Shown here: positions 9,042 to 19,694 of the stretch, one piece after another
Numbering within the stretch: position 1 is the first letter of the stretch
Layout: each line of letters begins with the position of its first letter
Source: Dehalococcoidia bacterium
GTDB taxonomy: Bacteria > Chloroflexota > Dehalococcoidia > SZUA-161
Direction of reading: 5' to 3'
Length of the DNA stretch: 64,000 bases
Assembly (NCBI GenBank): GCA_014874385.1
Contig: JACWAE010000048.1
Span: forward strand, 1 to 64,000
Translations under genes and position numbers: made by a program
Notes under the pieces: model-generated
The model's database searches: none
Told to the model about the DNA's origin: nothing
What the model saw: only the letters and a program-made list of their open reading frames with translations

Positions 9042-10280
9042 TCATTCTTCATATCTTTTTACGATAAGAGCGGAGTTGATGCCCAACATGCCGAAAGAGT
9101 TGTCCAAAATGTAATTAACTTTATCGACCTTTCTGGGTTCGTTTATTACCAGGTTCTTAAAAGTACACTCCGGGTCTAAATCGTCTATATTGATAGTCTG
9201 GTGAACTACATTATCCTCGAATGATGGCAGATTCCCCACTAATTCTAAAGCACCGGCAGCACCCATAGTATGACCGATGAAACTTTTGGTGTTGTTTATA
9301 TATACATCCGAGTCGGCACCGAAGGCCCCTCTGATTGCCTGGCATTCAGCCTTGTCCCCTTCGCGGGTCCCGGTTGCGTGAGTATTAAGAACATCGATAT
9401 CGCCTGCGGATATGCCTGCTTTTCTAAGAGCAAGCCTCATACATTCAATTTGCCTCTGCGGGTTTGGAAGAATAAAATCAAATGCATCCGAGTTGATAGC
9501 ATACCCAACGATCTCGCCGTAAATCCTTGCGCCTCTTTCAAGGGCAGCGCTCAACTTTTCCAGAACACAAATGCAGCCACCTTCCGAGACAACAATACCG
9601 TTTCTGTTCTTATCAAAAGGTCGACTTGCTTTAGTAGGGTCAGGGTGGCTCGCCAACGCTCCTTCATTTTTAAAAGCAGCGAAAACACCGAACGTATTAG
9701 GTGTCTCTGAAACCCCGCCAGCCAGGGCCAAATCTATTTCACCAAGCAGCAGCATTTGTAACCCTTGTATAATTCCGATACTGCCAGCAGCGCAAGCGGC
9801 TCCCAGAGTGTAATGCGGACCGGTAATACCCATATTTAAGGTGACTTCGCCGGCTGGATTATTGGCCACAGTTCTTGGGTTATGGTGGTGGGACCAAAAA
9901 TCTACATTATAGTCAAATTGCTTGATGTTGTAGATCTCATTCTCGGTTTCCACGTTACCATGTTCGGTAACCCCGAGATAAATGCCGATTCTCGATTTAT
10001 CAACAGAAGTAAGGGCCAGTTTCGAATCAGCTATTGCTTCATTAGCGCAATAAATCGCAATAGAACCCGCTCGTGTTCCACGACGAACTTCTTTTTTTTT
10101 CTGATATTTCAGCGGATCAAAATGGCAGATACCCGCTATGACCTCGCCCATATAATGGGTCTCGATCTTTCCAACCCCGGATTTACCAGCGAGCAAGTTC
10201 TGTCGAAATTCTGTAAGATTGTTCCCGTTTGGCGCAGTTAGACCGATCCCCGTGATAACGATTCGCGTTTCATTATTCAT
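9042..10280 (-). CDS. fabF: Beta-ketoacyl-ACP synthase, FabF/KAS II type
   Basis: The condensing enzyme that extends acyl-ACP with malonyl-ACP. The 412-residue protein has the complete Cys-His-His catalytic set: Cys163 in GAACAAGSIG, His301 in NTHATGT, and His337 in KSFIGHTMGAAG. A GG gatekeeper-type loop and a normal length also fit. It is 38 bases downstream of the OleA-like gene and upstream of the ACP gene. No sign of a chain-length-factor partner (a Cys-less KS) is present, which separates the cluster from type II polyketide and aryl-polyene systems that use KS-CLF pairs. Confidence 0.92.
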   Translation of the reverse strand: MNNETRIVITGIGLTAPNGNNLTEFRQNLLAGKSGVGKIETHYMGEVIAGICHFDPLKYQKKKEVRRGTRAGSIAIYCANEAIADSKLALTSVDKSRIGIYLGVTEHGNVETENEIYNIKQFDYNVDFWSHHHNPRTVANNPAGEVTLNMGITGPHYTLGAACAAGSIGIIQGLQMLLLGEIDLALAGGVSETPNTFGVFAAFKNEGALASHPDPTKASRPFDKNRNGIVVSEGGCICVLEKLSAALERGARIYGEIVGYAINSDAFDFILPNPQRQIECMRLALRKAGISAGDIDVLNTHATGTREGDKAECQAIRGAFGADSDVYINNTKSFIGHTMGAAGALELVGNLPSFEDNVVHQTINIDDLDPECTFKNLVINEPRKVDKVNYILDNSFGMLGINSALIVKRYEE

Positions 10281-10318
10281 TTTAACCGTTATATCATACC
10301 CTATATCATCTCCTTAGA

Positions 10319-11368
10319 CTACCACTCCAAGCCCAACATAATGCAGGCTAAGCCACTGCCTGCTGCCATCATCACAATTTTATCGCCGGGCTTAACATGG
10401 CCTTGCTCAACCCCTATGGCAAACGAAATGGGCAAGGAACATGACCCGATGTTCCCCAGGTGTTCCACGGTGGAAAAGCCTCTTGATTCCTCTAGCTCCA
10501 AGGTACGAAACAGCATCTCTTGATGGATAACGCTAACCTGATGGTTGAAAATCTTGTCCACTGTTCCATTGTACCATTCCAGCTCCCGCTGGAAGGCATG
10601 CCATGTATCGGATGCCAAACCCAGGCCATTTCTCAAAATTCCTTCAAAGTTTGCATGCATACTGGGGTAACTCGAGTCATCGAAGAAACAAGTGTCGTTA
10701 TCTACGCGGCAGAGGCCATTATGTTGTGAAGCAGCTCGCACCACGCCACCCAAGAGTTTATGACCGGACTTAGACAGTGACGAGTGAGTTAATATCGCTG
10801 CCACTGCTCCGGAGCCCATAGTAAGAGAAGCAAAACCCTGTTTTAGCTTAGCCCGGTTAACTTGCGGGTCCTTCAGCAGCGAGTCGATTGTTGCCTCAGT
10901 AAGACGCCTGCTGCTCTCGCTGCCAACTATAATACCTGCTTTTACTTGACCCAATTCGATCATATTCGCCAGAGTTACCATACCATTGATGAAACCCAAA
11001 CATGCGTTTGAGATATCAAAAATAACGGCGGTGGGCGGAAGTCCCAAAGAGTCATGGACTACAAAAGCTGTCGCTGGCTCGAGAAAATCACGACTCACGG
11101 AAGTAGAAAGAAGACACTCAATCTGATTCTTATCGATTCCCGACTTAGCAATAGCCTTTTCCGCCGCTTTCACACTGAACTTACTCGGTGGTGTATCCTC
11201 GTCCCAGAATCGCCGCTCACGAATCCCAGTCATCATCTCTAGGCGTCCATAATTGCGGTTGACTTTCTCATAGACTGGGGCTAGCCTCTCTTCCAAGCTA
11301 AGAGAGGTGACAATGGTTTCTGGCAGTTCGTACCCGAATGCCTCTATACAGACTTTTTTATACAACAT
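10319..11368 (-). CDS. Thiolase-fold condensing enzyme, OleA-like (FabH superfamily)
   Basis: A 349-residue KAS III-superfamily protein. The catalytic triad is visible: Cys123 in SNACLGFINGM, His276 in NHQVS and Asn306 in GNIGS. The segment STSVSRDFLEPATA contains Glu97, at the same position relative to the cysteine as the OleA glutamate that activates the second acyl chain. The overall pattern (early ERLAPVYEKV, RRFWDEDTP) resembles OleA from Xanthomonas as I remember it, more than FabH. OleA catalyses head-to-head Claisen condensation of two acyl-CoAs to a 2-alkyl-3-keto acid. No oleB, oleC or oleD is present in the window, so the product would be processed differently. A FabH-type role remains possible. 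Confidence 0.75.
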   Translation of the reverse strand: MLYKKVCIEAFGYELPETIVTSLSLEERLAPVYEKVNRNYGRLEMMTGIRERRFWDEDTPPSKFSVKAAEKAIAKSGIDKNQIECLLSTSVSRDFLEPATAFVVHDSLGLPPTAVIFDISNACLGFINGMVTLANMIELGQVKAGIIVGSESSRRLTEATIDSLLKDPQVNRAKLKQGFASLTMGSGAVAAILTHSSLSKSGHKLLGGVVRAASQHNGLCRVDNDTCFFDDSSYPSMHANFEGILRNGLGLASDTWHAFQRELEWYNGTVDKIFNHQVSVIHQEMLFRTLELEESRGFSTVEHLGNIGSCSLPISFAIGVEQGHVKPGDKIVMMAAGSGLACIMLGLEW

Positions 11369-11516
11369 CTCAATTCATCCTAACGAAAGCTCTGCCCCGC
11401 AACTAAACAGTAAATAGAATCATGAGTAGAAAGCTTGGAGCTTTCTATTTCCACCGCAGCTTACAATAAGATGACTGGCACGCCACATTCTTATAAGCTG
11501 CATAGCAATAATTGTA

Positions 11517-11936
11517 TCAACCCCCCGGGGGGGTATCCTTGCCCTCTTTTATTAATAATGTCGGGATGCTGAACTTAATTTTGAGACTTGACCACTTGTC
11601 AGCGGACTCAGCAGGTATTAACCTATCCGGAATATATTTCCCCACTCCAGCAATAACTGTGGAAACCTTTCTCGAATTAGCTACAGTGTCTGGCACGTAT
11701 TCATCTGCTACAGCAAGAAGAGAAGCACGCACGTTCGCAGAAATATATTTTTCTATCTTATCAATAATGGAATTGATCCTTTTAGGTGAAGCCCGTTTAT
11801 CCAATGCATTTATGAAAAGAAGCAGCAGTCTATCCGGCACATATTTCTCAACTGCCTTTACCTCAAGAGAGAGTACTTTCTCGGAGACAAACTTAGCTGG
11901 TGGTTCCAAAATAGACCTTTTTGCCTTTGACGGCAT
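11517..11936 (-). CDS. Hypothetical 139-aa protein with 16-residue repeats
   Basis: The ATG at 11936 is preceded by GGGAGG seven bases upstream, which fixes this strand and start over the longer open frames on both strands. The protein begins MPSKAKRSILEPPAKFV. A short motif, basic or acidic residue then Phe/Tyr, Val/Ile, Ser/Pro, recurs at residues 15, 31, 63 and 79 (multiples of 16) and again at 100, suggesting a degenerate 16-residue repeat, possibly helical. No signal peptide or membrane segment is seen and no family is recognised. It precedes the OleA-like gene by 148 bases in the same direction and may belong to the lipid cluster. Confidence 0.6.
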   Translation of the reverse strand: MPSKAKRSILEPPAKFVSEKVLSLEVKAVEKYVPDRLLLLFINALDKRASPKRINSIIDKIEKYISANVRASLLAVADEYVPDTVANSRKVSTVIAGVGKYIPDRLIPAESADKWSSLKIKFSIPTLLIKEGKDTPPGG

Positions 11937-12111
11937 TCCTATACCTCCCGCGCTAATTTGGTCCGGATTGATACAAATATTATCCCATTTTATACATATA
12001 ACTATCACACTTTAGGGCATTTTTGTCAAGAGCAAATAGCTTAACTGCACTTAACTTTTCCTACATTATCCTAAATTCATTAGCTTACATTTTATTAGGT
12101 GAACAAACTCT

Positions 12112-15100
12112 CTACCCACTATTAACATATCGTTCGTAATAAGACTTTACCTGATGCACAAAAGCCTCAATCCTCGTTTTCTCGTTGGTTGGTTTCAACC
12201 CTTCATATATCATGGTAATCATAGGAACCTGATTATGCTCTCTTTGTACCTTTTTGTATATAGCAGTTGCCAAAGTCCCGTAGAGACAATTAAGCACGAT
12301 GAGGTTAGCTATGCCACTGCAACCCCTCACTGCATAGTTCTCCGCTTTAGATAAGTTCACGGTTACCACAGGGTCTATGGCATCAGTGACATACGGAGAT
12401 GCAGTTTCCACCCGCTCTGCCACCTTGGGAACCTTGCAATCCTCATACAAGTCTTCGCCCAGCATTCCCTCAATTCTCCCTTTCCAACCCATGAACCATA
12501 ATCTTCTGACATAGTAATAGAGAGCAGCAAGATATTCTCCCCTTGATAAGTGAATGCCAGGATACGATTCATTGAAATATACCAGGTAATCCGTGGTGCT
12601 CGGTCCATATCTCACTTCGGCCCCCAGTGACTCCAGCACTCTGATTATGTCATTATTGGCCCACGGGTTCATGCAGCTATAGAACTCACCCACAATTCCT
12701 ATAACTGGCCTGCTCTCTCTCTTTACCAGGATTGCATCCATCGCAGCTATCGAATTTTTCAAAGCCTTATCAAAGTCACCTTTTATGATTCCGGCGGATA
12801 TGTCCTGTATTGCCTTTTCGTAAACCCTATCGCTTTCTCCCTTGTTTATCTCATAGGGACGTGTATGGAGCAACTTCTTTAACAACACATCCGTAGCCAG
12901 CCAGCCTTTCCAGATAGCCTTGGCCCATTCGATGCCGAACATTCGACTCGCATCATCGTGACGGATAGAGGTAATGGGAGCGATTACAGGCACGTGACTT
13001 AAACCTAGCCTCTTCAGAACCAATTTCTGTGACAGGCCATATTGGCTCATACGGCAGGAGCCATCGAAGTTTAGCGTTACAAATGCTGACCTATCAGGAT
13101 CAAAGTCGTTAGACTGCACCTTCTTGACCAGGTCCCCGGTAGTAACCAGATAGGGATGACACTCTCTGGAAGAAGCGTATTTTCTTCCCAGCTCCTCGGA
13201 TTGTTCATCAGGCATTGGCAGCACTCTGGCATCTATACCTATCAATTGGAAGGAGGCAGCCCAAATATTAGAGTGGCCTGAAGCATTGTAAATATAGAAT
13301 GTCCTGTCCAACTCCTTTATTTTCTTCGATGGCTTAAAGATACTTATCACTCCACCAGACCCAACCACACTCATGTCTTCAACAGCCTTCTCAGGCTCCT
13401 TCACTCTAGTTCTATTAATAGTGTCGAGGAAAGCCTCGATCCTGGTTACCATTCCAGCATCACCGCTATGCTCATCTACCTCAAGAACCAGATAGGGGTC
13501 TTCGCCCATCGTATCCTCAAGATACTTGGCAAAGAAGGCATCAGGACCGCAGCCATAATTGGTAATCATTATGGGATGCAGATTCCTGCTGGCCTTTGCC
13601 AACATCGCTGATCTCAAAAGATTCTGTTCATTCTTCCAAACCAAGTTAGAATAGTAAGTCAGCAACTCAACTGTATCTAAAGGCAGCATATCATAAGGTA
13701 TAGCTATTACTCCTAACTTTCGTAGCTTCTTGGAGATATTGAGATTCAACCCTGTATCGTGAACGTTATAGGGCTTGCCTATCACCACTACCGCTCGATC
13801 ATTCTCCCGGAGGCTATCCAATATCTCCCTGCCCCTCTTCAAACGCATACCTTCGAACTCTTCTTCCAATTTGAGTGCTGCCGTTATAGCTGAAGCAATA
13901 GCCTTTTTATCTTTCCCAAACGCTCTGCCTATCTCCATCATTTGCGACTCGAGGTTTCTCTTTTCTTTTGCCATGAAAAGAGTAGGACTCATGATTTTCA
14001 CCCTGTTTTCAAAGGCCGCTTTGAGTATGAAGGGTATCGCCTGAATGTAGGGGCAGTTGTAGCTTCTGTTTACATCATCCCTATCCTTCTCCAGATCGAT
14101 TACGCAGGGCAAAAATACGCAATCTACACCTTTCTCTATAAGATTGACCATATGACCATAGGCAACCTTTACGGGATAGCACGTCTCGGCTAAGACCTCC
14201 TGGAGCCCTCGATAAATCAGCTTGCTGCTGGTTTTGTCCGAGAGCACCACGCGAACCTTGAGTTCTTTAAAGAATGTTGCCCAGAGCGGAAATTGCTCGA
14301 AGAACATCAGTATGCGGGGAATCCCGATCACAGGAGAATCTGTATCGAACTCATCCTCCTTATAATAGTGCATAAACATTTCTTCTCGCTCTTTGAAGAG
14401 ATCGGGCAGCTCCTTACCAGCGTTCTCTCCCCGCTTGATTTCGTATCTATCGCAGATACCGCCGTAAAACGATTCCTGTTTAGCCCCTATCAGTACCCTC
14501 TTCACCTCACAGTGATTGGCACAATGTTGACATTCAAACATTTTGACTTGATATGTCCTGTTTCTCAGGTCGAAGCCGACAAAGTTGCTTTTTTGCCGGA
14601 TTTCCCCTCTCTTTTCCCGGGCAATCAGGGCAGCTCCTATGGCACCGGTAACATTGTGATTCTCGGGGACGATGATCTGTGTACCCAGGATATTTTCAAA
14701 AGCAGCAGCTACACTCTTGTTTGATGCCACCCCACCCTGGAAATATATCCTTTTCCCTATTTTCTTGTTTCCTATAACTTTTTCTATGTAGTTATTGGCT
14801 ACTGAATAGGACAGCCCGGCGACGAGGTCGACCTTAGGCAAACCTACCTGTTGATGATGTATCAGATCCGACTCCATGAAAACAGTACAACGTGTGCCCA
14901 GGTCAGCGGGTTTCTTCGAGTCAAAAGCAAGGCCGCTGAACTCTTCAATCTTTATGCCCAGCCTGGCAGCTTGTTCCTGAAGAAAAGAGCCGGTACCAGC
15001 AGCACAAACTTTGTTCATCTCAAAATCTACCACCGACCCGTTCTTCAGGCGGATAAATTTTGAATCCTGGCCTCCTATCTCAAATATGGTATCAACAGTG

Positions 15101-16359
15101 TCGTCAATTTCTATAGTAGCCCTGGCCTGAGCTGTAATCTCATTGATCACCACATCAGCTCCGACGAAATCGCCCACAAAATAGCGTCCGCTGCCGGTGA
15201 CCCCCACCCCCTGAACTTCCACAAGGTCTTCCAGGCCCTTGGCTATATCCAGAAGTCCCTTCTTGACCGACTCGATTGGTTCGCCCTCGGTCATCAGGTA
15301 TATTTTGCGCAACAGGTTCTTATTCTCATCCAGGATAACTATGTTGGTGCTCGCTGCTCCGACATCGATTCCCAGATATGCCTTTTCCTTCTGTCTCTCA
15401 GGGCTCTGGATATTGTCAGGGGTAGGCTTAAGGCCGTTACCTCCCCAGACCAATCTCTTTAAATAGCCTTGCTTCGACTCGCTAGCTGTCTCAAACAAAT
15501 ACTGCCTTAGAACTTCTATCGCTTTGCGAATCTCCAGCGGGGCATCGACGCCCTTTTCCAGAGCCATTATTGCGGAGCCGAGAGCGCCCATGATAAGGAA
15601 ACGCTCAGGGATAACCAGCTCTCCCGGCCCAAGCCCCAGCAGGTCTTCGAAGGCTCTAACCACGCCCTTATTGGCAGCCACACCACCCTGGAATGCTATG
15701 GGCTTCCTGAACTTCCTTCCTTTGCCCAGGTTGCTTATGTAGTTTCTCGCCAGGGCGTGGCAGAGACCTGCCACTATATCCTCTTTAGGACTCCCCTCCT
15801 GCTGGAGGTGAACCATATCTGATTTGGCAAAAACGCTGCATCTGCCAGCGATAGTCGCTGGCCTTTGGGATTTCACAGCGAGGTCGCCAAACTCCTTGTC
15901 AATGGAAATACCCAAGCGATATGCCTGTTGATCAAGGAAAGAACCTGTGCCGGCAGCACATATCTCATTCAGGGCATGGTCGATGATGACCGGCTTCCCT
16001 TTTTTCTCATCAAAATCCAGGAAAATCAGCTTAGAATCTTGCCCCCCAATCTCGATAACTGTCCTCACCTCTGGATGGTAATAGGTTACTGCCCTTGCCT
16101 GGGTTATGATTTCGTTCTCTTTATTTACTCCCAAAATATCGGCTAGGAGGTCGCGTCCGCTTCCGGTGGCTAACACTCCTCTTACCCTAGGGAAATCCCC
16201 GACAAGCCTGTTTAAAGTATCGAGCAACACCGGGACCGGCTGCCCCTTAGTACGTTCGTATACGCTGGCAAGCAGGCGCACTTGTTCGTCTATTATAGCT
16301 ATGTTCAGGCTAACCGAACCTACGTCTATCCCCATATAAAGTTTGTCTCGGTCTGCCAT
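12112..16359 (-). CDS. Giant 2-hydroxyacyl-CoA dehydratase activase fusion (BadF/BcrA/HgdC-like, DUF2229)
   Basis: A 1415-residue fusion. Two tandem BcrAD/BadFG ATPase domains each begin with an ASKHA phosphate motif (MGIDVGSVSLNIAI near residue 9, YLGIDVGAASTNIVIL near 330). Each has the CAAGTGSF cysteine that in HgdC-type activators ligates a 4Fe-4S cluster shared between subunits. A DUF2229 region follows (GIPRILMFFEQFPLWATFFKEL), then a C-terminal part related to the dehydratase D component. The family uses ATP to inject an electron into a radical-chemistry dehydratase or benzoyl-CoA reductase. Such long fusions are known in anaerobes, but their substrate is generally not defined. No separate dehydratase subunits are seen nearby. 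It is transcribed towards the lipid cluster. Confidence 0.85.
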   Translation of the reverse strand: MADRDKLYMGIDVGSVSLNIAIIDEQVRLLASVYERTKGQPVPVLLDTLNRLVGDFPRVRGVLATGSGRDLLADILGVNKENEIITQARAVTYYHPEVRTVIEIGGQDSKLIFLDFDEKKGKPVIIDHALNEICAAGTGSFLDQQAYRLGISIDKEFGDLAVKSQRPATIAGRCSVFAKSDMVHLQQEGSPKEDIVAGLCHALARNYISNLGKGRKFRKPIAFQGGVAANKGVVRAFEDLLGLGPGELVIPERFLIMGALGSAIMALEKGVDAPLEIRKAIEVLRQYLFETASESKQGYLKRLVWGGNGLKPTPDNIQSPERQKEKAYLGIDVGAASTNIVILDENKNLLRKIYLMTEGEPIESVKKGLLDIAKGLEDLVEVQGVGVTGSGRYFVGDFVGADVVINEITAQARATIEIDDTVDTIFEIGGQDSKFIRLKNGSVVDFEMNKVCAAGTGSFLQEQAARLGIKIEEFSGLAFDSKKPADLGTRCTVFMESDLIHHQQVGLPKVDLVAGLSYSVANNYIEKVIGNKKIGKRIYFQGGVASNKSVAAAFENILGTQIIVPENHNVTGAIGAALIAREKRGEIRQKSNFVGFDLRNRTYQVKMFECQHCANHCEVKRVLIGAKQESFYGGICDRYEIKRGENAGKELPDLFKEREEMFMHYYKEDEFDTDSPVIGIPRILMFFEQFPLWATFFKELKVRVVLSDKTSSKLIYRGLQEVLAETCYPVKVAYGHMVNLIEKGVDCVFLPCVIDLEKDRDDVNRSYNCPYIQAIPFILKAAFENRVKIMSPTLFMAKEKRNLESQMMEIGRAFGKDKKAIASAITAALKLEEEFEGMRLKRGREILDSLRENDRAVVVIGKPYNVHDTGLNLNISKKLRKLGVIAIPYDMLPLDTVELLTYYSNLVWKNEQNLLRSAMLAKASRNLHPIMITNYGCGPDAFFAKYLEDTMGEDPYLVLEVDEHSGDAGMVTRIEAFLDTINRTRVKEPEKAVEDMSVVGSGGVISIFKPSKKIKELDRTFYIYNASGHSNIWAASFQLIGIDARVLPMPDEQSEELGRKYASSRECHPYLVTTGDLVKKVQSNDFDPDRSAFVTLNFDGSCRMSQYGLSQKLVLKRLGLSHVPVIAPITSIRHDDASRMFGIEWAKAIWKGWLATDVLLKKLLHTRPYEINKGESDRVYEKAIQDISAGIIKGDFDKALKNSIAAMDAILVKRESRPVIGIVGEFYSCMNPWANNDIIRVLESLGAEVRYGPSTTDYLVYFNESYPGIHLSRGEYLAALYYYVRRLWFMGWKGRIEGMLGEDLYEDCKVPKVAERVETASPYVTDAIDPVVTVNLSKAENYAVRGCSGIANLIVLNCLYGTLATAIYKKVQREHNQVPMITMIYEGLKPTNEKTRIEAFVHQVKSYYERYVNSG

Positions 16360-16396
16360 TTTGCCCCTCTAGCCTAACTCGTTGCCAGCTATGCTC

Positions 16397-17059
16397 CTAT
16401 TCACTATCGCCATGCATGTAAATAAAGTAAGCGCTCATCGCTTCTAGAGACTCAGCAGGAATCGGGGTAGGCCTGCCAATGCTCAAGACGCAGATGTATA
16501 TCTTGGCTGTCTTCTCCAGCATCTCAAGGTTAGTGAATGCTTCCCGCAGGTCTCTCCCCACACAGACTGCACCATGGTTTGCCAGGAGAACCGCGTTCCT
16601 AGGCCCCAGAGCAGCAAGCGCATTCTTGACCAGGTCCTCGCTGCCGGAAAGAGCGTACTCTGCTACCTTTATGCCGCCGCCGAGATAAGTGACCTGGTCT
16701 TCAATGATCGGAGGAATTTCCATGCCGGAAACCGCAAAGGCACTGCTGAAAACAGGGTGGCTGTGAATGACAGCATTAACCCTTTTACGTGCTTTATAGA
16801 CCCCTATATGCAGCATTGTCTCGACAGAGGGACTGAACTCTCCCTCAACATGCTTTCCATCGAAGTCAACGACTGCTATATCGTCCACGCCGATTGTGTC
16901 GTAATAGCGGCTGGTAGGGGTGATAGCCATGAATTTCCTTCCACCAGACTCTTTGAGACGCATGCTAATATTCCCCGCCGTGCCCACCACAAAGCCTTTT
17001 TCGGACATTCGCCGTCCGGCTTCAAGCACCGCTTGCTTCTCTGCGTTCCAAATGGTCAT
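16397..17059 (-). CDS. Class II aldolase/adducin family protein
   Basis: A 220-residue zinc-dependent aldolase of the fuculose-phosphate/ribulose-phosphate type. Visible features are the N-terminal GFVVGTAGNISMRL loop that binds substrate phosphate, the zinc-ligand motif VIHSHPVFSSAF, and the third-histidine region VLLANHGAVCVG. The catalytic acid expected after PPIIEDQ fits the IPPIIEDQVTYLGG segment. Candidate reactions are reversible cleavage of fuculose- or rhamnulose-1-phosphate, 5-methylthioribulose-1-phosphate dehydration-like chemistry, or decarboxylation. The exact substrate cannot be read from sequence. It is 37 bases upstream of the giant activase gene in the same direction, so possibly co-transcribed. 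Confidence 0.86.
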   Translation of the reverse strand: MTIWNAEKQAVLEAGRRMSEKGFVVGTAGNISMRLKESGGRKFMAITPTSRYYDTIGVDDIAVVDFDGKHVEGEFSPSVETMLHIGVYKARKRVNAVIHSHPVFSSAFAVSGMEIPPIIEDQVTYLGGGIKVAEYALSGSEDLVKNALAALGPRNAVLLANHGAVCVGRDLREAFTNLEMLEKTAKIYICVLSIGRPTPIPAESLEAMSAYFIYMHGDSE

Positions 17060-17293
17060 TTTATCTCCTCTGTTGAAACTGAAATATGCTCAGTGAAAAG
17101 AAATTCTTATTATATTTTAAAGAAAGAGCATCAGAATCAGCATTGGCCAAGTCTGGTGGAGAAAAGAGAGATGACTCGGCAATTACAGAAAGAAGTCGAA
17201 GAAAATACCCCCATCTTACTCCGGCAAGCTTATATTATACCACAGGTTCGCATAATCATAAACTCGGAATCTGCATTGGGTGGCTATGCGTAG

Positions 17294-17324
17294 AGGGGCG
17301 ACCCGCCAGAGGCGGGTCGCCCCT
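17294..17324 (-). terminator. Long GC-rich hairpin downstream of GH1 gene
   Basis: A perfect inverted repeat with 14-bp arms (AGGGGCGACCCGCC) and an AGA loop, 33 bases past the end of the glycosidase gene. There is no T tract. It probably terminates or stabilises the bglA-side transcript, or is a member of a dispersed hairpin repeat like the one at 63035-63064. Confidence 0.55.
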
Positions 17325-17357
17325 ATGTGAAGACACAGAATCTGAACGTAGGTTTTT

Positions 17358-18761
<1,404 letters not shown>

Positions 18762-18830
18762 TTATATCCTAAAAATGGCAATGGCAAATAACAGCCATAT
18801 TAGCTGGCTTAGTTTTACACGGCTTAACTG

Positions 18831-19625
18831 TTACTTCTTCTTGCTCTTTTCGCTGTTGTATATCTCCTCAGCCTCTTTGGGAGTAGCGTTCTTGTGGATC
18901 ACGGCGCGCAGGGCTTTAATCATGGCCACGGGGTGCTCGTCCTGCCAGATATTTCTCCCCAGGTTCACCCCTACTGCGCCCTTTTGCATGCCATCATAGA
19001 CAAAATCGAACACCTGGCGCTGAGTGTCTACCTTGGGCCCACCTGCCATGACCACCGGCACGGGACAGCCTTTCGTTACCTTGTCGAAATTCTCACACCA
19101 ATATGTTTTCACCACACGCGCGCCCAACTCAGCCGCAATTCGACTGGCCAGAGCAAGATAGCGGGCCTCCCGCTTTTCCAACTCCTTGCCTACTGCGGTG
19201 ACCGCCATCACGGGGATACCATATCTCTCGCCGTCATCTACAAGCTTAGACAGATTCAACAGCGATTCTTTCTCGTACTCGGTGCCCACAAAGATAGAAA
19301 TGCCCACCGCTGCCACATTGAGGCGTATAGCCTCCTCCATAGAAGTGGTGATACCCTCGTTGGCCAGGTCCTTGCCTACCACGCTAGAGCCGCCAGACAC
19401 CCTGAGAATGATCGGCTTGGCTTTGTCAGGGTCCACCGATGAGCGTAAAACGCCCCGGGTGATAAATACTGCGTCGGCATAGGGAAGAAGAGGCTCCAGC
19501 GTCTTACGAGGCTCCTCCAGCTTTCTGGTAGGCCCCTGAAAATACCCGTGGTCGACCGGCAAAAACAAGCAATGGCCGTCAGACTGGATGAGCTGCGCCA
19601 GGCGGTTTGCCATTCCCCATTCCAT
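18831..19625 (-). CDS. DeoC/LacD-type class I aldolase, LsrF-like
   Basis: A Schiff-base class I aldolase/thiolase of about 264 residues. The chosen ATG follows GAGGAGG by nine bases; an ATG 18 bases further up would put the ribosome binding site inside the coding sequence. Visible family features: FLPVDHGYFQGPT near the N-terminus, the lysine in ARVVKTYWCENFDKVT that would form the Schiff base, and the phosphate-binding VMAGGPKVDT and GAVGVNLGRNIWQ loops. The closest resemblance is to LsrF (3-hydroxy-5-phosphonooxypentane-2,4-dione thiolase) and archaeal-type fructose-bisphosphate aldolase or ADH synthase. No lsr transport genes are present, so a general aldolase role is more likely than autoinducer-2 breakdown. 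Confidence 0.8.
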   Translation of the reverse strand: MEWGMANRLAQLIQSDGHCLFLPVDHGYFQGPTRKLEEPRKTLEPLLPYADAVFITRGVLRSSVDPDKAKPIILRVSGGSSVVGKDLANEGITTSMEEAIRLNVAAVGISIFVGTEYEKESLLNLSKLVDDGERYGIPVMAVTAVGKELEKREARYLALASRIAAELGARVVKTYWCENFDKVTKGCPVPVVMAGGPKVDTQRQVFDFVYDGMQKGAVGVNLGRNIWQDEHPVAMIKALRAVIHKNATPKEAEEIYNSEKSKKK

Positions 19626-19694
19626 ATTAGAAATCCTCCTCATTTACCATGCTGTTCTTAGTCTACGGATGCCGCTCTGGTTAGTCAAGACACG

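Noticed and set aside
11512-12015. A 167-codon plus-strand frame over the hypothetical gene before the OleA-like gene
   Set aside because: No ribosome binding site, while the minus-strand frame has GGGAGG seven bases before an ATG and a periodic protein motif.
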